Below the pieces are notes generated by a model that was not told the origin of the DNA, did not search any database, and worked only from the letters and a program-made list of their open reading frames with translations. From Entonaema liquescens (taxonomy: Eukaryota > Ascomycota > Sordariomycetes > Xylariales > Xylariaceae), in contig CADCSX010000023.1 of NCBI GenBank assembly GCA_902805475.1, forward strand, positions 992,001 through 1,056,000: a stretch of 64,000 nucleotides of DNA, in the 5' to 3' direction. Below, piece by piece: positions 48,669 to 58,556 of this stretch. A program made the translations under genes and the position numbers. How positions within the stretch are numbered: position 1 is the first letter of the stretch; each line of letters begins with the position of its first letter.

Positions 48669-49156
48669 TAAAAGGAACAAAAAAAAAGAGGGTTTTAGGC
48701 AACCAACAACCCACCACCCTGTCAGATCCCCGCGGCGGTTGCCTTGTCCTTGTTTTGCTGCAGTCAGCGGCCTCGTGCCCTAGTCTATTTTTTTATTTTT
48801 TTCTCCTTTATGTGGATAGGTCTTTGGTGTTTTGTTTGGGGTTAATTCGCTGGGATTAGTCACACCGGTGAGGGGCCGTCTCGAAACGACAGTCAATAAT
48901 AATTACATATAGTTGTAGGAAATTTGGGTTGGGTTGACGATAGGTAAGGAACGGACGTTCCGAAAAAACTAGGTAGGTACCTAGGTAGGTTGAAAGATTA
49001 TCGTGTATAAGCAGTAGGCATATGTAGCGCTTACCCAACTAACTCCCCGAACATTATTGTCCTTGCTTTGATCGGCGTTGTCCTTCGTCCCGCACGGGAG
49101 AGAGAGAGGGTATTGTCCTAGTTTGTGTCTGGTGGGTGGGCTAGTAGTTTAGCTGG

Positions 49157-49176
49157 GGCTGGCTGGCTGGCTGGCT
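49157..49176. repeat. GGCT tetranucleotide repeat
   Basis: About five tandem GGCT units in intergenic DNA, followed by a short AGGGT repeat. Confidence 0.85.
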
Positions 49177-50593
49177 AGGGTAGGGTAGAAGATGGATACA
49201 TCCGAGTGCGACGGGGAGAAGAGAATAAATCTCATTTACTATTTAGATTTACAATTTCGAGATTCTCTTGAGGCTATAAGAATGGTAAAATCTTTACCCC
49301 ATTGGAGCCCGGACGATATTCCGGCGTGCGACAATGCTACTTGAATATACCATCGTCCTATACTAATGTGTATACATCGTAGGTTAGGTAGCCGCCGCAA
49401 CACGGAACAAAAGGTTGAGGGTTTTTTTCTTTTCCGTTCAAAGCATTACACTGTTTAAAATTCTACGTTTCAGATTCGTCGATGAAGATAGACGAGTAGC
49501 TACTGGTTGGTTAGGAAAATTTCTACTGGACCGTCAAATGATCAGGAGCGAGGCGAAGCTCCCGCTACGCCACCACGAGCGTACAACAAATTCACTCTAA
49601 GGGAGGCAAAGTTGCGGTGAGAGAGGAGAAGGAGAAGAAAATTTCATTATAATCGTTGGGAAAATCCAACGCATATCTTGAGTGGTATCTTCGTTTCCCT
49701 TCGTTTGCGCCCTTGTTAACCCTGTTTCGACGACATTTCCTTAGGTATCATGCCATCGCCGTGATCATCATGAGAGTCGTTATTCGTCCTTTCGTGTATT
49801 CGTTCGATCCTTGATTGATCTCAAGTATATTCATAACGCCAATGACCTACTTAGTAGCCTCCCCGTTCATCCTAGGTATCAAAAGTTCGTGATATCGTTA
49901 GACGAAGACCAGCCGTCTTCCACAAAAAGAGAAAGTATCGTCCTACTCGGGCACCCCCATAGTCGTTCAAGCATGTGTGGATGTGGCGTTCCGTCCGCCC
50001 AGCGGCCCTCTCCACCAGCTAATGGTGTACATGTTATGTGCCCCCATCCAACCCGAGAGAGGTGCATGTCCTAGACGCGAGGCTCGGCTCTGGGGTTGGC
50101 CAAGGCTCGGCACCTTCCGACCAACCCCCTTGCGTAAGGTGCCTTGTGTCGCATCGGGACGACGCAAGCATAACTAGACAAGGCAACCTGGGGGCGTAAG
50201 GCTGGAAACGATGCGCGATTCTGCCTTGCCGATCTCCCATGCATCATGCAGTGGAAGGAGACTACCGATCCTGCATTCGTTCCAACGTAGGGCGTATATA
50301 AGAAGGCCTTTCCCCCTTCTAGAGGTAGGGTTGCCGTCGGTATAGGTATGAAATAAAAAAGAAGAGACTATGGTAGGAACCATGGTAGGAAATAACAATA
50401 AAACAGAATCAAAATATAAGTCCGGCCAAGACCTGGACCGGCATCGGGACCAAGAGCCGGGGTTTCGATAAGGTTATGTGGGTGTAATGCTGCATATTGG
50501 TTGTCTGTAGACAATACATAGCGGCGATGGTTCGCGGACCGTTTGTGCGGGCATACCCATCGCACTTATAGCCCACATGCTTCCCTCCTCACT

Positions 50594-51292
50594 TCATCGC
50601 TTCGAACGATGACTCGTTTTTTCTCGATTTTCTCGATTTTCTTTTTCTTTTTGCGCCTTCCTCAATTGCTTTCTATCATCTTTTACAGGAAGCCTTTGCG
50701 AGAGTCGATGCTGACGTTGCCTCTCTGGTGGTATGAAGTTGGGGTCGCGAACATGCCTCATCTCGTCAAGACTGCACGGTACTTCGTGCCATTTCATGAG
50801 CAGATTAAAAGTATTCTGAGCAATCAGCTGATTATTGCCCAGGTGCGTAATCATGAAGAAGTCGGGGCGTATATCATAAACCGTTTTGCCGTCAGCGATG
50901 TGATCACGGATATGCCACATCCTGCATTCGAAATTGTGGCGTTTGTCATTCATCATTTGAGGCAGTGTGGAATCGAAATGCCATGTGTCGCAGAACCAAC
51001 ATGCAAGTTTAGAAGGGAACCGGCCTCCCAGGTGTCTAGTGGCTACATGCTCGATCCAGTCGTCGAATTGATCGTAGCTGAAGTTCACGTCGCAGCCGAT
51101 TCCAATAAGCTCGCACGGCAAGAACATGGGGCCCGGGTCTAGGTTTTGAAGCGTATTATGAGGGTGGTCGGCAACAGAATAACCAGTGGCTATCGTACAA
51201 TTACTATGGACAGACGCATTGTCTGAGAATATGGTGCCATATTGGGTGCCTTCTGCGTAAGAAGACGCATAGCTGGATGATCCCATGGACAT
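50594..51292 (-). CDS. Cys/His-rich fungal protein resembling a degenerate zinc finger, function unknown
   Basis: A single minus-strand exon from ATG 51292 encodes 232 residues (MSMGSSSYASSYAEGTQ). The centre has a Cys/His arrangement, CELIGIGCDVNF followed by DDWIEHVATRHLGG and then LACWFCDTWHF, with a second segment FECRMWHIRDHI. I associate this C-x-C...W-x-x-H...H...CxFCxxxF layout with a widespread fungal family of uncertain function. The last ~45 residues are highly charged (QRQHRLSQRL, KEKENRENREK) and basic, compatible with nuclear location. No signal peptide is visible. The open frame and residue spacing support a real gene; a DNA- or protein-binding role is only a possibility. Confidence 0.68.
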   Translation of the reverse strand: MSMGSSSYASSYAEGTQYGTIFSDNASVHSNCTIATGYSVADHPHNTLQNLDPGPMFLPCELIGIGCDVNFSYDQFDDWIEHVATRHLGGRFPSKLACWFCDTWHFDSTLPQMMNDKRHNFECRMWHIRDHIADGKTVYDIRPDFFMITHLGNNQLIAQNTFNLLMKWHEVPCSLDEMRHVRDPNFIPPERQRQHRLSQRLPVKDDRKQLRKAQKEKENRENREKTSHRSKR

Positions 51293-51971
51293 GTTGCTTG
51301 GTGAGGAATAGAGGGGTTGAGGTGGTCTTGTGTGATTGGTGGCCGTCGGCGATGTTAAAACAAACCAGATGGATGAATTGAAACAGCTGAGCCAGAAACG
51401 AAATCCGGTTCTCGATTGTCAGAATTCCTTTCGACACTATACAATCGCCTGTTTCAATACGGTGGAAAGCGATAGCCGATGGAGGTTTACTCGGAACTTT
51501 CGCCGACGATTTCGAAGGTTTTATTTCCGCTATAATTATTATGCTAACGGTATAGACGCTCTCGGATTCTTTGATCCCCTATTCGGCGATAACTAACGGA
51601 TGTGGTAATTTAGGATGAAGGAAGTGTTGGACACACGCTGGCTGTCATCAACTTTCTTTTTTTTTCGACTGTGCAGCAATACAGTTCCCAGATGTGTAGC
51701 TTGGAACTGAAATGGAACTGGTGCTGGCCCACTTTGCTGCAGATGCTGATTTGCAACAATTGTGGCGGCCCCAAGAGATGGTCGATTAAGGGGGGTAGAG
51801 GGGCAGAAACTGAATTCGGAAATCCGACGTAAGATGGATCTTAGGCCCAAGGTAAGTTCGATATTTCTTAATTGAAATAAATCTAAGAGACTTGTTGAAA
51901 ACCATGAGTCTCAGAAGAAAACAGGATGAGGGGATCTTCTCGGGCTGTTATTCTCTTGAAATATCAATCTG
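51293..51971. other. Intergenic region
   Basis: Promoter side of the Cys/His-rich gene. Overlapping frames on both strands (51336-51596 plus, 51593-51850 minus) lack domains or good splice partners. Confidence 0.5.
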
Positions 51972-52715
51972 ATGAACCAGATCGTTTATGTGTTTACCGG
52001 CAGGGGTATACGGCCTCCTACACCCACGACGAATAATCACCTCTCAATCGCTACCCGGGGTGTTGGCGCCCACCACCGACTGTTTCTGAGTGTGCATCCA
52101 ACCCTCCAGAGCTGCATGACAAACCTCCCACACCCACCCTGGGGCCACGCACATAATGCAGCTACGCTACCTGGAGACGTGGATATCTTTGATCGGATGG
52201 CAGTAACGCCATTGACTCAGTATGAGGTATTCTTAGGCCACAACTATCCGAGAACCGATCCGAGGATCGGCACTGATGCCGGCACCAGCATCTCAAAAAG
52301 TGTTTACAGCAATGAGTTTCATATTCCTTGCTTATTATGATTCTAGGCCACTCATCGAAGCCATGTCAGGGAGTAGTGGATAACACACTGATATCTGAAT
52401 GGTTCACAAGCAAGTCCTGTGCCAATCAACCTCCCCTGAGCTACAAAGTGGGTTATCGTGGGGGAAAATAGGAGTCATCTGCACACGAACGTGCTATTAT
52501 AGATGCAGGAGAGCCGTGCAGTCGATTCGTCATCTCTTTATCATGTCAATGAGGCGCTTTTTGGGCTGTATCAGCAGTCATACGCTGCTCTTACTCGCTC
52601 AATCTCGAATGGCCGACTTGAATTTGGTAGAGAATCAATCTACCGCATCCAAGGGGTCCACTCGCGAGACCTTAATTGTCGACTGGCAGATTATCACCGA
52701 ATATGTTATCTCTAA
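51972..52715 (+). CDS. Possible three-exon gene of unknown function
   Basis: Three open segments can be joined with consistent phase: 51972-52299, 52347-52447 and 52503-52715, using GT-AG introns of 47 and 55 nt. They start at an ATG (MNQIVYVFTGRGIRPPTP) and give 213 residues. The joined middle reads RIGTDAGTSISKS then HSSKPCQGVVDNTLISEWF, and the last exon reads SSSLYHVNEALFGLYQQSYA. Composition looks protein-like, especially in exon 3, but both donors (GTGTTT, GTGGGT) are weak and I recognise no family. It could be an orphan gene, a decayed gene or chance. Transcript data would decide. Confidence 0.35.
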
Positions 52716-53863
52716 CTATTTGATACCCGAGTAGCATCGTGTGTCTAGGTTTTTGATACGCCTGTCGAGCTAGAATTCCTTCTCTTCTCTTTCGCAGAGC
52801 GGGTCGTCATCACGCCAGTTAGCACACTTGGTCTTGATGGTCCGTCATGTTGGATCTCTCCTCTTCACCACAAGCGCTCGTCTATAGTCTTCCGTCATGT
52901 TTGTGCTGTCAGTTAGGTATGGGTGGATAAGACTAGCGTATGATTCGGGTTTCTTCAGTGTATACTCCGGGTCAGCCAATATTATGCACTTGCCTCGAGA
53001 CCTCATATATTAGTTTCAAAAGTTTATCTATACCTCCGGTTGGGTTCCTCTCGTACATTGTACCATCGGCCTACGTAAGTTGGAATGCCAAGGCATTTGG
53101 ATCAGGGAGTTAATATGCCTGGAAAGCGGGACAGCGTTCCGTGTGTCACAGATGCCGATCCGGTGGTCAGACGGACAGAATACTGGCGAGGTATCCCGCC
53201 TGGTTAATTGTCTGCGAGACCGGTGAGGGTCCCAAGAGTCTCAAGTGGGTGGTTTGATCTCATATGCTGCTTCCTTTTTCTTAGGTGAGAAAATCATGAA
53301 CTTCCTATAATAGAGAAGCTGGAACGACGTTTGCGATATCTCCTAGACGTGGATGGATATGCGTGGTGATTGATATGCGACTGTGCATACCATACATGCT
53401 GCATGAGTCAAGTTGCGGGTAGCATTTGCTCCAATAGGTTCGATCCGTTGATTGACGGGCAGTGAGGAGGTGTTGGGCCGGCAAAAAAAATTTAGAGAGC
53501 AGAGCCTCATCTTCTCCACTCGATCCATCCATTTTCCCTAGTTTTTGTTTGACCCCTCATAATTCCCTGTCCCTGCGCGCTGGAGACGTGTCGTATATAT
53601 TTAGGACGATGGGTAATGCAGCCCTAATTGGCTTAGATTTCAACTCGCCTATTGCGTGTTCCGTTTTACCGTTCCGTATATGTCGTACGCGTTCGAGTTC
53701 CGATATAGAGTTAGATCGTATGGGAGAGAACATGGGGCGCCACGTCTAGAAGATGTCATCTTAAGAATTCGGGCCACTTGGGAACTATCTCGATCAAAAT
53801 GTTTAAGTCACCGCCTTTTAGTCTGTCTCGGTTCCCGAGTCTTAGTGAGATAAGTAAGTCGCT
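52716..53863. other. Intergenic region with no supported gene
   Basis: About 1.1 kb. Frames at 53305-53532 (minus) and 53462-53749 (plus) overlap one another and show no domain. Confidence 0.55.
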
Positions 53864-55286
53864 TCATTCGGGATCGCAAAGAACCCTGGCTTTTGCCACG
53901 ACATTCTTAAAATGCGGATGGTCGCCGTTCTCATCCCCCGTCTTGGTGATTCCGGGGAATGTTACACAGCATATCTCACGTCCAGCTAAGTTGTCTTCAT
54001 CTTCAGCCCCAATATCCTCCATAGTAGATTTCTCAAATAAGATCCTTTGGTGGGGGAAGATCTTGGGCATGTAAACTTTGAAAGTAGCTTTTTGCACTAC
54101 CAATAAGCGTGCTAGTTCAACCGAGTTATGCACCAGCGCGCGAAGCGCATTATCCCGGGCCTCTGTTGCGCTGGCGTCCGTAATCGTATCTAAAATGTGA
54201 TTGACCCTTGAAATGACGGACTCGATTGCTAGCGTCATTTCTTCCTGCATCCGCGGGGTGGCCTCCTTTCGGAGTATGGTGAGTGTAGTCGCACGCCATT
54301 GGTTCACAGCTTCGATTGAGCCTGGTAAAATGTCAGCTGTCATCTTAAGGCGAGCCCAAACTGAAGGGCACTTACTAATTGACCTAAGATAGTTCTCTAT
54401 TTGGGTTAGTTGGCGAGTTTGATCTTCGGGAAGACCAACAAAATAGGCGTCAAACACATTCTCCACCAAGATGCTGGATACCACGTTTTGAAGTAGATGC
54501 ACCTTCGCCGATGCTGCAAGCTGCTCGTACATAGGAACAAGTTCTGCAAGATCGTCGATGGTGGCCTCGTCGGCATGCGTGAAATCTACGCCCCCGTTAA
54601 TTAATCGTTTGTTCAAGCCGCACGTATAGTCGTTGAGCCATCCTACCAAGTTTCGCTCGCCTGAAGTGCATAATGACCCAATTCTGCAGGCCATTCCCGA
54701 GCTTCGCCATGGAATCCCCGAACTCTTCGTCGCTCATCTGATGGCCTCTCGCCGTATTGGTGCTGACCCACTGTTTTAAACCAGCGATATGGCTTTTTAA
54801 TGACCGTATTTCGTCGTCACGCTCCTTTATCTCCCTTCGTAGGCGATCCCATCCTTCGCGCAACTCAGCTCGCTCGGCTTCTCTTACATCGACCTCGGCT
54901 CGCAGCAATCGAAGCTCGGTTTCGGCTCGTACGAGCTTCGCTTGCCAGAAGCTAGCTGTCTCGCCTTCTTTTTGGGAGAGTTTATCCAATTCGCGAGTGA
55001 ACTCGGTTTCCAGAAGTGTAAGCTCCCGTTTCAATTCGGCAATCTTGTCATCTTTCTCCTTAAGGAGGATGCTCTCCTTCTCCTTCGCGGCCAAAGACGT
55101 GGTATTATCTTTACTTCCCGAACTTGCGACATCGTGAGTACTCTCGTTATCCGGACCAGGCGAAGATGAGGTTGAGGGTGCGCGGGTAAGCTGTGCACGA
55201 GGAGGGGGAGATATTATGCTGTTTCGTGACGAGGCTGAAGAACGAATGGCATGGGAATTGCCCCGCCGTTTCTCTGGTGGGCTCAT
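53864..55286 (-). CDS. Fungal coiled-coil protein with conserved C-terminal helical domain
   Basis: Minus-strand exons 55286-54647, 54585-54376 and 54321-53864, with introns of 61 and 54 nt, encode 435 residues (MSPPEKRRGNSHAIRSSAS). Residues 1-60 are Ser/Pro-rich. A long coiled coil covers about 65-180 (ELKRELTLLETEFTRELDKL, AERAELREGWDRLRREIKER). A folded helical C-terminal domain follows: GLQNWVIMHFRRAKLDF, ELVPMYEQLAASAKVHLLQ, VENVFDAYFVGLPEDQ, EAVNQWRATTL, ELARLLVVQKATFKVYMP, and a final EICCVTFPGI...KARVLCDPE. The pattern matches proteins I remember only as conserved hypothetical proteins of ascomycetes. Intron 1 is needed because the first exon frame otherwise stops shortly after; the join gives RRAKL-DFTHADEAT. 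Role unknown. Confidence 0.78.
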
Positions 55287-55753
55287 AATGTCAAAATAGT
55301 AGAGTTGGGTGCGGGGCGTTGTAGGACAAATTCTACATTTACGAAATTTGATGTAAATGGATGCATTTTCTCGGTGCCTAACGCGACTTACATGTTAACA
55401 TTATCCACATCAGCATGGAAGGTTACCAATACGGAAAGAACAGAGGAGACCGACACCTAGATTACTTAGGTACATCTTGAGGCTGTGCGGACTGCGCAAC
55501 GGCTTAAGTTCGGGTACACTGTTCAGTACAATACCGTAAGTACAAAAGGCTAATGCTCCTTCCGATCTCCGTGGTACCGGGCAGCTCTCTTACACCAGGC
55601 TGTATGAAGTTCAACTTTCATGTACCGTCACTGCATTCAAACATTAAGTACGCGTATTTATGAGTACCTAGGTATATAGGTACTTTTTTTTTTTCAATAA
55701 TTATTGAAAATTAGCATCAGAGTTGATCATCACCGTTATCATCATCATCATCA
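55287..55753. other. Intergenic region between two minus-strand genes
   Basis: Contains a TACCTAGGTA motif at 55665-55674, a T run at about 55684-55694 and an ATC repeat at its right end. No coding frame is supported. Confidence 0.6.
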
Positions 55754-55755
55754 TC
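55738..55755. repeat. ATC trinucleotide repeat at the 3' end of the phosphoesterase gene
   Basis: About six ATC units lie immediately downstream of, and touch, the stop codon of the minus-strand gene ending at 55754. Confidence 0.85.
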
Positions 55756-56488
55756 AAGTCAGCTCAATTTCCGCTTCAACTTCATACGCCTCATCACCGT
55801 CTTCTTGCTTCTTCGCACCCATCTTACATATCGCAATTTTCTCTATCGGGACATCCTCCATCCATACGTAATCGTCGTAGCGGTATAGGATGTCCCTTGC
55901 GTCGATTGTCAGCTTCTCGGGTCGTTTCCCACCTTTGCGATTTCTCCCTTTGACATATATCGTGTTCATAATCGTAGCATGTAGTAGCAAGGGGCGGGTT
56001 TCTTCTGTCATAAGTCCCGCTTCCTGGAAAGCCGACCGCAGCTTCTCGCAGAATCGCAACAAGGTGCCTTCGGTATCGACCGGCGGAGCGTAAAGTACCG
56101 ATGCCTTAGATGACGTTGGCTGCATTGAATGTAGGCCTTTCAGCGTTACAGATAGTAAAGGGGGTGGAGGCCTAGCTGGTTCTTGAGCTGAGTGTTCCGT
56201 AGCTTTTACGGATTCAACTGCCTTGATGCTCGCCATTATTTTCCTTGGTACCAGCGTCTTTAAGAGCGCCACTGCTTTCTCCAAGCCCTCACCCCCCGGA
56301 AAGCTCATAACACCAAGTGTAAGGTGAAGAGTACCTAATGGTCGAATAGCTTGCTCCGGCACAGCGAAACTATCTAGGCTTATCACATCTGCGCTAAAGG
56401 CTGATAAACTTGCTGAGAGCTGGGGGCGGGACGCCCCCGTAACAAGTGGTAAGCATAAGAAGTGTGTAGGTGATGGCCGCGGTGGCAT
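55754..56488 (-). CDS. 2H-superfamily phosphoesterase, AKAP7/ASCC1-like
   Basis: One minus-strand exon from ATG 56488 encodes 244 residues (MPPRPSPTHFLCLPLVTG). Two H-x-T motifs define the active site: HLTLG at His55 and HATIM at His170, about 115 residues apart, the normal spacing for LigT-like 2H phosphoesterases. FLCLPL near the N-terminus and DYVWMEDVPIEKIAICKMG near the C-terminus match the AKAP7-like phosphoesterase domain also found in ASCC1, from remembered family pattern. Such proteins bind or cleave 2',3'-cyclic phosphate or 2'-5'-linked RNA ends; in animals ASCC1 belongs to a transcription and alkylation-repair complex. No KH domain is seen, unlike ASCC1. The frame is clean; the fungal substrate is unknown. 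Confidence 0.85.
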   Translation of the reverse strand: MPPRPSPTHFLCLPLVTGASRPQLSASLSAFSADVISLDSFAVPEQAIRPLGTLHLTLGVMSFPGGEGLEKAVALLKTLVPRKIMASIKAVESVKATEHSAQEPARPPPPLLSVTLKGLHSMQPTSSKASVLYAPPVDTEGTLLRFCEKLRSAFQEAGLMTEETRPLLLHATIMNTIYVKGRNRKGGKRPEKLTIDARDILYRYDDYVWMEDVPIEKIAICKMGAKKQEDGDEAYEVEAEIELT

Positions 56489-57912
56489 ATTGAATATAGC
56501 GCGGCGCTACCTTATATGCCCAGTAAAGCTGTACTATGAACCAGATGTAAATACTAAAGCCCAAATGGTATTAATCTTCCCATATAAAATTTGGGTATAG
56601 CTTGATGCGCGATTCACCTCTGTATATCTAAGGTGGAATTAGTGTTCAAAAACACGGATCAAGTCTATGCAAATTGGAGTCTTGGGTATTAACAAAACGA
56701 CGGTACTGTTCCTAAAACTGTATTAGATACTAGAATAAAATCCCAAATAGTCGTACTTACGTAAAAATGTGTAGCTGAAACCATACGGCGGCTAAGGGGA
56801 GTGGAAGGTGCAGCGAGTCTAGCAATTTGATGCGTGCACGTACCTACAAGAGAGAAGGTAAGTAGGTATTCTCTCCAACAAGCCCAGGGAACATTAAGCT
56901 TATGGCCCCTTACGTAAGTAATTCTTTGATTCGCAAACAGTTAAGAAAAAGCAATGGCCAATTTCTAACCAGGTATGTGGAAGACAGTCGAGACCAGGTA
57001 TAACATTAAGCTTTTAATTTTCAAACTGTGAAAAGTAGCTCCAAAACTTAGGGGATCATGTCAAAATAGCATGGCTCTAAGAAAATCCACGTGCAAGCCA
57101 TCAATTAGCAAGACATGGTACATAGAGGTATTGATTGGTCTCCGTATTGGGTCGCGATTCAAGCACGAACTAACATTTCACCTCGAATCCATGCTCACAA
57201 GTCAAGGAATAACCTGACAGTTTCCTACAATATTGGGATTGCATTATACGCTGTCTCAGATCGGCTAACGGGAGATCTGCATTGGCCACGTAGGAAGAGA
57301 TAGGTAACAATAACCCTGCATCATACATAGGGCGAGCATAGCCAGTATGACGTAGAGAAGTACGTCAAGATGCACTGCTCTGTATTAAGCACCAGATAAA
57401 ATCCAGATCTGCACGTGGGGTGGTGTTGGCACGCTGTTGCAGGATACGGTAATGTCCATCAAGTTGACGAAGTAAGGCTGCGGGCGAAAAAATATTGGTG
57501 TATTAGAGGAGCGCGACTTGCCTGTCCGATCGTGAGAAGCTTTCACTTCCTAAGACTAAACCTAGATCGTACTGTGTATTGTGCTCCGAGTTACGCGCAT
57601 CAACCAACTGCCTGCAATAAAACCGTCATACAAAGTAAACTGCTCTCTACCTGCTGATCAAAGGTGTAAAAGTACGAGAGGACAGGCGTGGGGTATATCT
57701 GAAGTCAACTGATGGGTCGGGTAGAAGAATCGGCTGCTACTTTCCTTCCCTCTGAGAACTTGGAGCAGCCATCATTTCTCATGATGCTCAAAGCCCTTCA
57801 GCAACGGTCGCACCCATAGAAATATCCATGCGGTGACCATAGTCGCGAAGGTTGCTAGTAGCATAGTACAACTCGAACTCAAAACTGTAAGAACTCGTCC
57901 CACGTCCGTCGA
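56489..57912. other. Intergenic region with no supported gene
   Basis: About 1.4 kb. Frames at 57115-57303 and 57415-57657 lack any recognisable domain. Confidence 0.6.
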
Positions 57913-58556
57913 CTAGGTAGAGTTGAAGAAATTCTTGAGCGTCTGCTCTACGTCGGCGTACTCTGCCTTAACCGTCTTGAGCGTTTCCGTGATCCGGGAT
58001 AGGCAGAGCGTCTCATCTTTCTCCGGGCTTCCGTCGAGATTCTCCTTCTTCCCGTAGCGCTGGATCTTCTCGCAGCTGTCCTTAACTTTGGTTAAGCCGA
58101 GAGTCGCAGACGAGCCTTTCAAAAAATGACCAAGTCGGTACAGCTCATCAAGATTCCGCGCTTCCCTAAGACAGAAGAGTCCACATTAGTTTCGGTCACC
58201 TATGAGGAGGGCTGCGGGGGCGACCAGCGTTCATAAAGAACATCGTTAAGTGGTGACTGGTGACCATGAGGGTAAGGCTTACAGAGCCGTATCCATTTTC
58301 TCAAATGTCTCCTCGGCCTGTTCGAAGAACCCGAAGACAATAGATTTACTAAATTCACGGTCGTCTTCACTGTCATCCATCTCTAGAATCTGACTGAAAG
58401 TCACAATATCGATCGCATCCCCCAAGTCGGGCAGGTTACCAGTATCATGACCGTCATCGTTCTGCGCAGGCAGACGAAGCCCGTTAGTTATTTGCCCAAG
58501 TACCATTCTTTTAGTTAGAGCCATGTTTTCGTTCATACCTGGTCGTTAGCAGCCAT
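57913..58556 (-). CDS. YPD1: YPD1-type histidine-containing phosphotransfer protein
   Basis: Minus-strand exons 58556-58539, 58461-58283 and 58165-57913, with introns of 77 and 117 nt, encode 149 residues, the usual length for fungal Ypd1. The protein passes phosphate from hybrid histidine kinases to response regulators Ssk1 and Skn7, linking osmotic and oxidative stress to the HOG MAP kinase pathway. The phosphorylated residue is His79 in RLGHFLKGSSATLG. The helix VTFSQILEMDD, REFSKSIVFGFFEQAEETFE and ATLGLTKVKDSCEKIQ are typical. The 18-nt first exon (MAANDQ) was chosen because it gives a classical short N-terminus. A downstream ATG at 58536 inside intron 1 is also in frame with exon 2, so an intron-retained form is possible. 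Confidence 0.92.

Larger units (their letters stand above)
47816..50593. other. Intergenic region with a short mobile element and no supported gene
   Basis: The 2.8 kb gap contains the MITE-like element at 48515-48668, ACCTAGGT motifs (48421-48436, 48969-48990) and a GGCT repeat. A more GC-rich patch at about 49970-50180 has overlapping frames on both strands but no recognisable product and no tRNA-like fold that I can see. Confidence 0.55.

Noticed and set aside
49970..50180. GC-rich patch with overlapping frames on both strands as a possible small gene or RNA
   Set aside because: No domain, no conserved RNA fold visible by eye, and frames on both strands are equally open, as expected from base composition alone.
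53425..53450. GGTTCGATCC resembling a tRNA T-arm
   Set aside because: The flanking bases do not pair into a 5-bp T stem and no acceptor or anticodon stem could be found around it.
54597..54694. Frameshift between the two halves of the coiled-coil gene at 53864-55286
   Set aside because: A 61-nt intron (54586-54646) with a GTAGGA donor and GTAG acceptor joins the two frames cleanly, so no break is needed.
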